Under the pieces are notes generated by a model. The model saw only the letters and a program-made list of their open reading frames with translations. It made no database searches and had not been told where the DNA came from. Positions 5,141 to 6,122 of a stretch of DNA of 6,122 nt are shown here, one piece after another; the stretch's first letter is position 1, and each line of letters starts with the position of its first letter. The position numbers and the translations under genes were made by a program. This stretch comes from PVC group bacterium (lineage in GTDB: Bacteria > Verrucomicrobiota > Kiritimatiellia > SS1-B-03-39 > UBA6053), in assembly GCA_003565815.1 (NCBI GenBank), contig PXAS01000020.1, positions 1-6,122 on the forward strand, in the 5' to 3' direction.

Positions 5141-5866
5141 TCAATCCTCTTCGGCGCGGGTAAAGGGAACGAAGCGTACGGGGAGGATGTTGCGGGTGGT
5201 GACTTCATCTCCGTCTTTTTCCACCAGCACCAATTGTTGCGTGCGAAAGCGGGATCCCACGGGAATGATCATGCGTCCCCCGTCTTTTAACTGCGCGATG
5301 AGCGGGGGCGGAATATGCGGGGTGGCGGCGGTGACCACGATGGCGTCGAAGGGCGCGTGCTCCTCCCAGCCGTGATAACCGTCGGCGTGCTTCACGGTCA
5401 CGTTTTCATATCCGGCCAGTTTCAGGCGTTCGTCCGCCCATTTGGAGAGGGGTTCCACGATTTCCACCGTGTAGACATGGTCCACAATTTCCGCGAGCAC
5501 GGCGGCCTGATAGCCGGACCCGGCGCCGATTTCGAGGACCTTGTGCTCCGCTTTCGGCTGCACCAGCTCGGTCATCAAGGCCACGATGTATGGCTGGGAA
5601 ATGGTCTGGCCGTGTCCGATGGGCAGGGGACGGTCCTGATAGGCCTCGCGGTCGCGGGGCGGGGGAATGAAAAGGTGTCGCTTCGCGTTCCGCATGGCTT
5701 CCAGAACCACCGGACTTTCCACGCCCCGGGCTTCGATTTGGGTTTCGACCATATTCATGCGCGCCTCCTTTTGGGCATCGGATTCCGCGTGGGAAAGTGG
5801 GGGGATCCACAAAGCGGCCAGCATGCATCCGGCCGCGAACTTGAGGCTGAGTGTCTTTGCTTTCAT
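5141..5866 (-). CDS. pcm: protein-L-isoaspartate O-methyltransferase with signal peptide
   Basis: PCMT uses S-adenosylmethionine to methylate isoaspartyl residues in aged proteins and so starts their repair. The 241-residue protein has the family signature: GHGQTISQPYIVALM (84-98), the SAM-binding motif I LEIGAGSGYQAA (111-122), ADGYHGW (161-167), FDAIVVTAA (173-181) and the C-terminal RFVPF (231-235). Unlike the cytosolic enzyme of E. coli, it begins with MKAKTLSLKF, a hydrophobic stretch and LSHA-ES (cleavage expected after Ala27), a typical Sec signal peptide. A periplasmic location is predicted, which raises the question of where SAM comes from. I prefer ATG at 5866 over an in-frame TTG at 5899 because it gives a clean signal peptide and the TTG falls inside a likely promoter -35. 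GGAG sits only one base before the ATG, too close for a normal ribosome binding site. Confidence 0.93.
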   Translation of the reverse strand: MKAKTLSLKFAAGCMLAALWIPPLSHAESDAQKEARMNMVETQIEARGVESPVVLEAMRNAKRHLFIPPPRDREAYQDRPLPIGHGQTISQPYIVALMTELVQPKAEHKVLEIGAGSGYQAAVLAEIVDHVYTVEIVEPLSKWADERLKLAGYENVTVKHADGYHGWEEHAPFDAIVVTAATPHIPPPLIAQLKDGGRMIIPVGSRFRTQQLVLVEKDGDEVTTRNILPVRFVPFTRAEED

Positions 5867-5871
5867 GCTCC

Positions 5872-5899
5872 ATTCTAATGCGAAGCGGTGAAAATTCAA
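5872..5899 (-). promoter_or_regulatory. sigma-70-like promoter for pcm, probably leaderless
   Basis: On the minus strand TTGAAT (5899-5894) and TAGAAT (5877-5872) match the sigma-70 -35 and -10 boxes at 4/6 and 5/6 positions with 16-bp spacing. The pcm ATG begins six bases after the -10 box, where transcription should start, so the mRNA would have little or no 5' leader. This agrees with the absence of a properly spaced Shine-Dalgarno. It also argues that the TTG at 5899 is not the start codon. Confidence 0.45.
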
Positions 5900-5928
5900 G
5901 GATCAGGTTCATATGGGAGATTTCTTTT

Positions 5929-5950
5929 CCTTCGCCCCGGCCAATGCGGA
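5929..5950 (+). repeat. partial direct copy of the edge repeat unit
   Basis: These 22 bases are identical to 6052-6073 of the tandem array, covering the left part of the unit up to the middle of the hairpin loop (GCCAAT then GCGGA). The match then stops abruptly and an inverted copy begins six bases later. It looks like a broken or rearranged repeat. Confidence 0.8.
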
Positions 5951-5955
5951 ACCCT

Positions 5956-5981
5956 ACAGGAGCGCCGATCTCCGCATCGGC
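5956..5981 (-). repeat. inverted copy of the repeat core, hairpin variant
   Basis: This stretch matches the reverse complement of the core in the tandem array at 24 of 26 bases. It folds as GCCGAT (5964-5969) paired with ATCGGC (5976-5981) around a CTCCGC loop. The two differing bases, 5967 and 5978, pair with each other (G-C here, A-T in the array), so the stem is kept perfect. Confidence 0.8.
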
Positions 5982-6046
5982 AGGGCACAGGGGGTCTTCC
6001 TTCGGCGTTGGAACCTCGAATGTTCAAAGTTCTTCCTCGTTCCTCC

Positions 6047-6122
6047 GTCCCCCTTCGCCCCGGCCAATGCGGAGATTGGCGCTCCTGTCCCCCTTCGCCC
6101 CGGCCAATGCGGAGATTGGCGC
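6047..6122. repeat. 40-bp tandem repeat with hairpin core, running off the window
   Basis: Two units with a 40-base period start at 6047 and 6087; the second is cut at base 36 by the window edge and is identical to the first over those 36 bases. Each contains GCCAAT-GCGGAG-ATTGGC, a six-pair stem with a six-base loop (6063-6080 and 6103-6120), preceded by CCCCTTCGCCCCG and followed by GCTCCTG in the first unit. It resembles dispersed REP/MITE-like intergenic elements. No gene is seen between about 5900 and 6122; the stretch 5982-6046 between repeats holds nothing I recognise. Confidence 0.88.

Noticed and set aside
4164..5375. Plus-strand open frame of 403 codons opposite the membrane protein
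   Set aside because: The product is low-complexity Gln/Gly/Arg/Ala with no domain, runs across two minus-strand genes, and mirrors their codon bias.
5866..5899. TTG at 5899 as the pcm start
   Set aside because: It would add 11 residues in front of a good signal peptide, has no Shine-Dalgarno and lies in the probable -35 box.
6047..6122. CRISPR array at the right edge
   Set aside because: The 40-bp unit is repeated in full without variable spacers, so it is a tandem repeat.

Overview
All recognisable genes in this 6.1 kb window lie on the minus strand, so it reads right to left as one co-directional block of bacterial chromosome. Base composition is GC-rich. Taxonomic assignment is an inference. 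The 30-residue Lys/Arg-rich ORF, the hairpin intergenic repeats at the right edge and the two-part lipoprotein suggest the Verrucomicrobiota/Kiritimatiellota side of the PVC group. No marker in the window proves this.

In transcription order, the right edge (about 5900-6122) is non-coding and carries a family of hairpin repeats, including a 40-bp tandem array that runs out of the window. Next comes a protein-L-isoaspartate O-methyltransferase with an N-terminal signal peptide, apparently driven by a promoter placed so close that its mRNA could be leaderless. An unrecognised membrane protein of about ten segments follows. After an AT-rich gap with a dyad comes a 30-residue basic ORF. A tight cluster then follows: a lipoprotein (N-terminal domain, Pro/Ala linker, FlgT-C-like C-terminal domain), a membrane-anchored thioredoxin (WCGPC), ruvA, and a DUF1343/NamZ-type exo-N-acetylmuramidase homologue that lacks a signal peptide. 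The lipoprotein-trx, trx-ruvA and ruvA-namZ junctions are all tight, so these four are probably one operon. Last, after a gap of about 115 bp, are a small P-loop kinase and a remnant of an IS4-type transposase cut by the left edge.

The genes do not form one obvious pathway. Several deal with envelope or protein maintenance (exported isoaspartate repair enzyme, anchored thioredoxin, lipoprotein, cell-wall glycosidase homologue), with ruvA embedded among them. The left end (kinase plus transposase fragment) looks like accessory DNA. I found no convincing new multi-gene system. The most interesting items are the structure-conserving repeats at the right edge, the hairpin at the trx/ruvA junction whose loop holds the trx stop codon, the tiny basic ORF, and the altered localisation of two normally well-understood enzymes.
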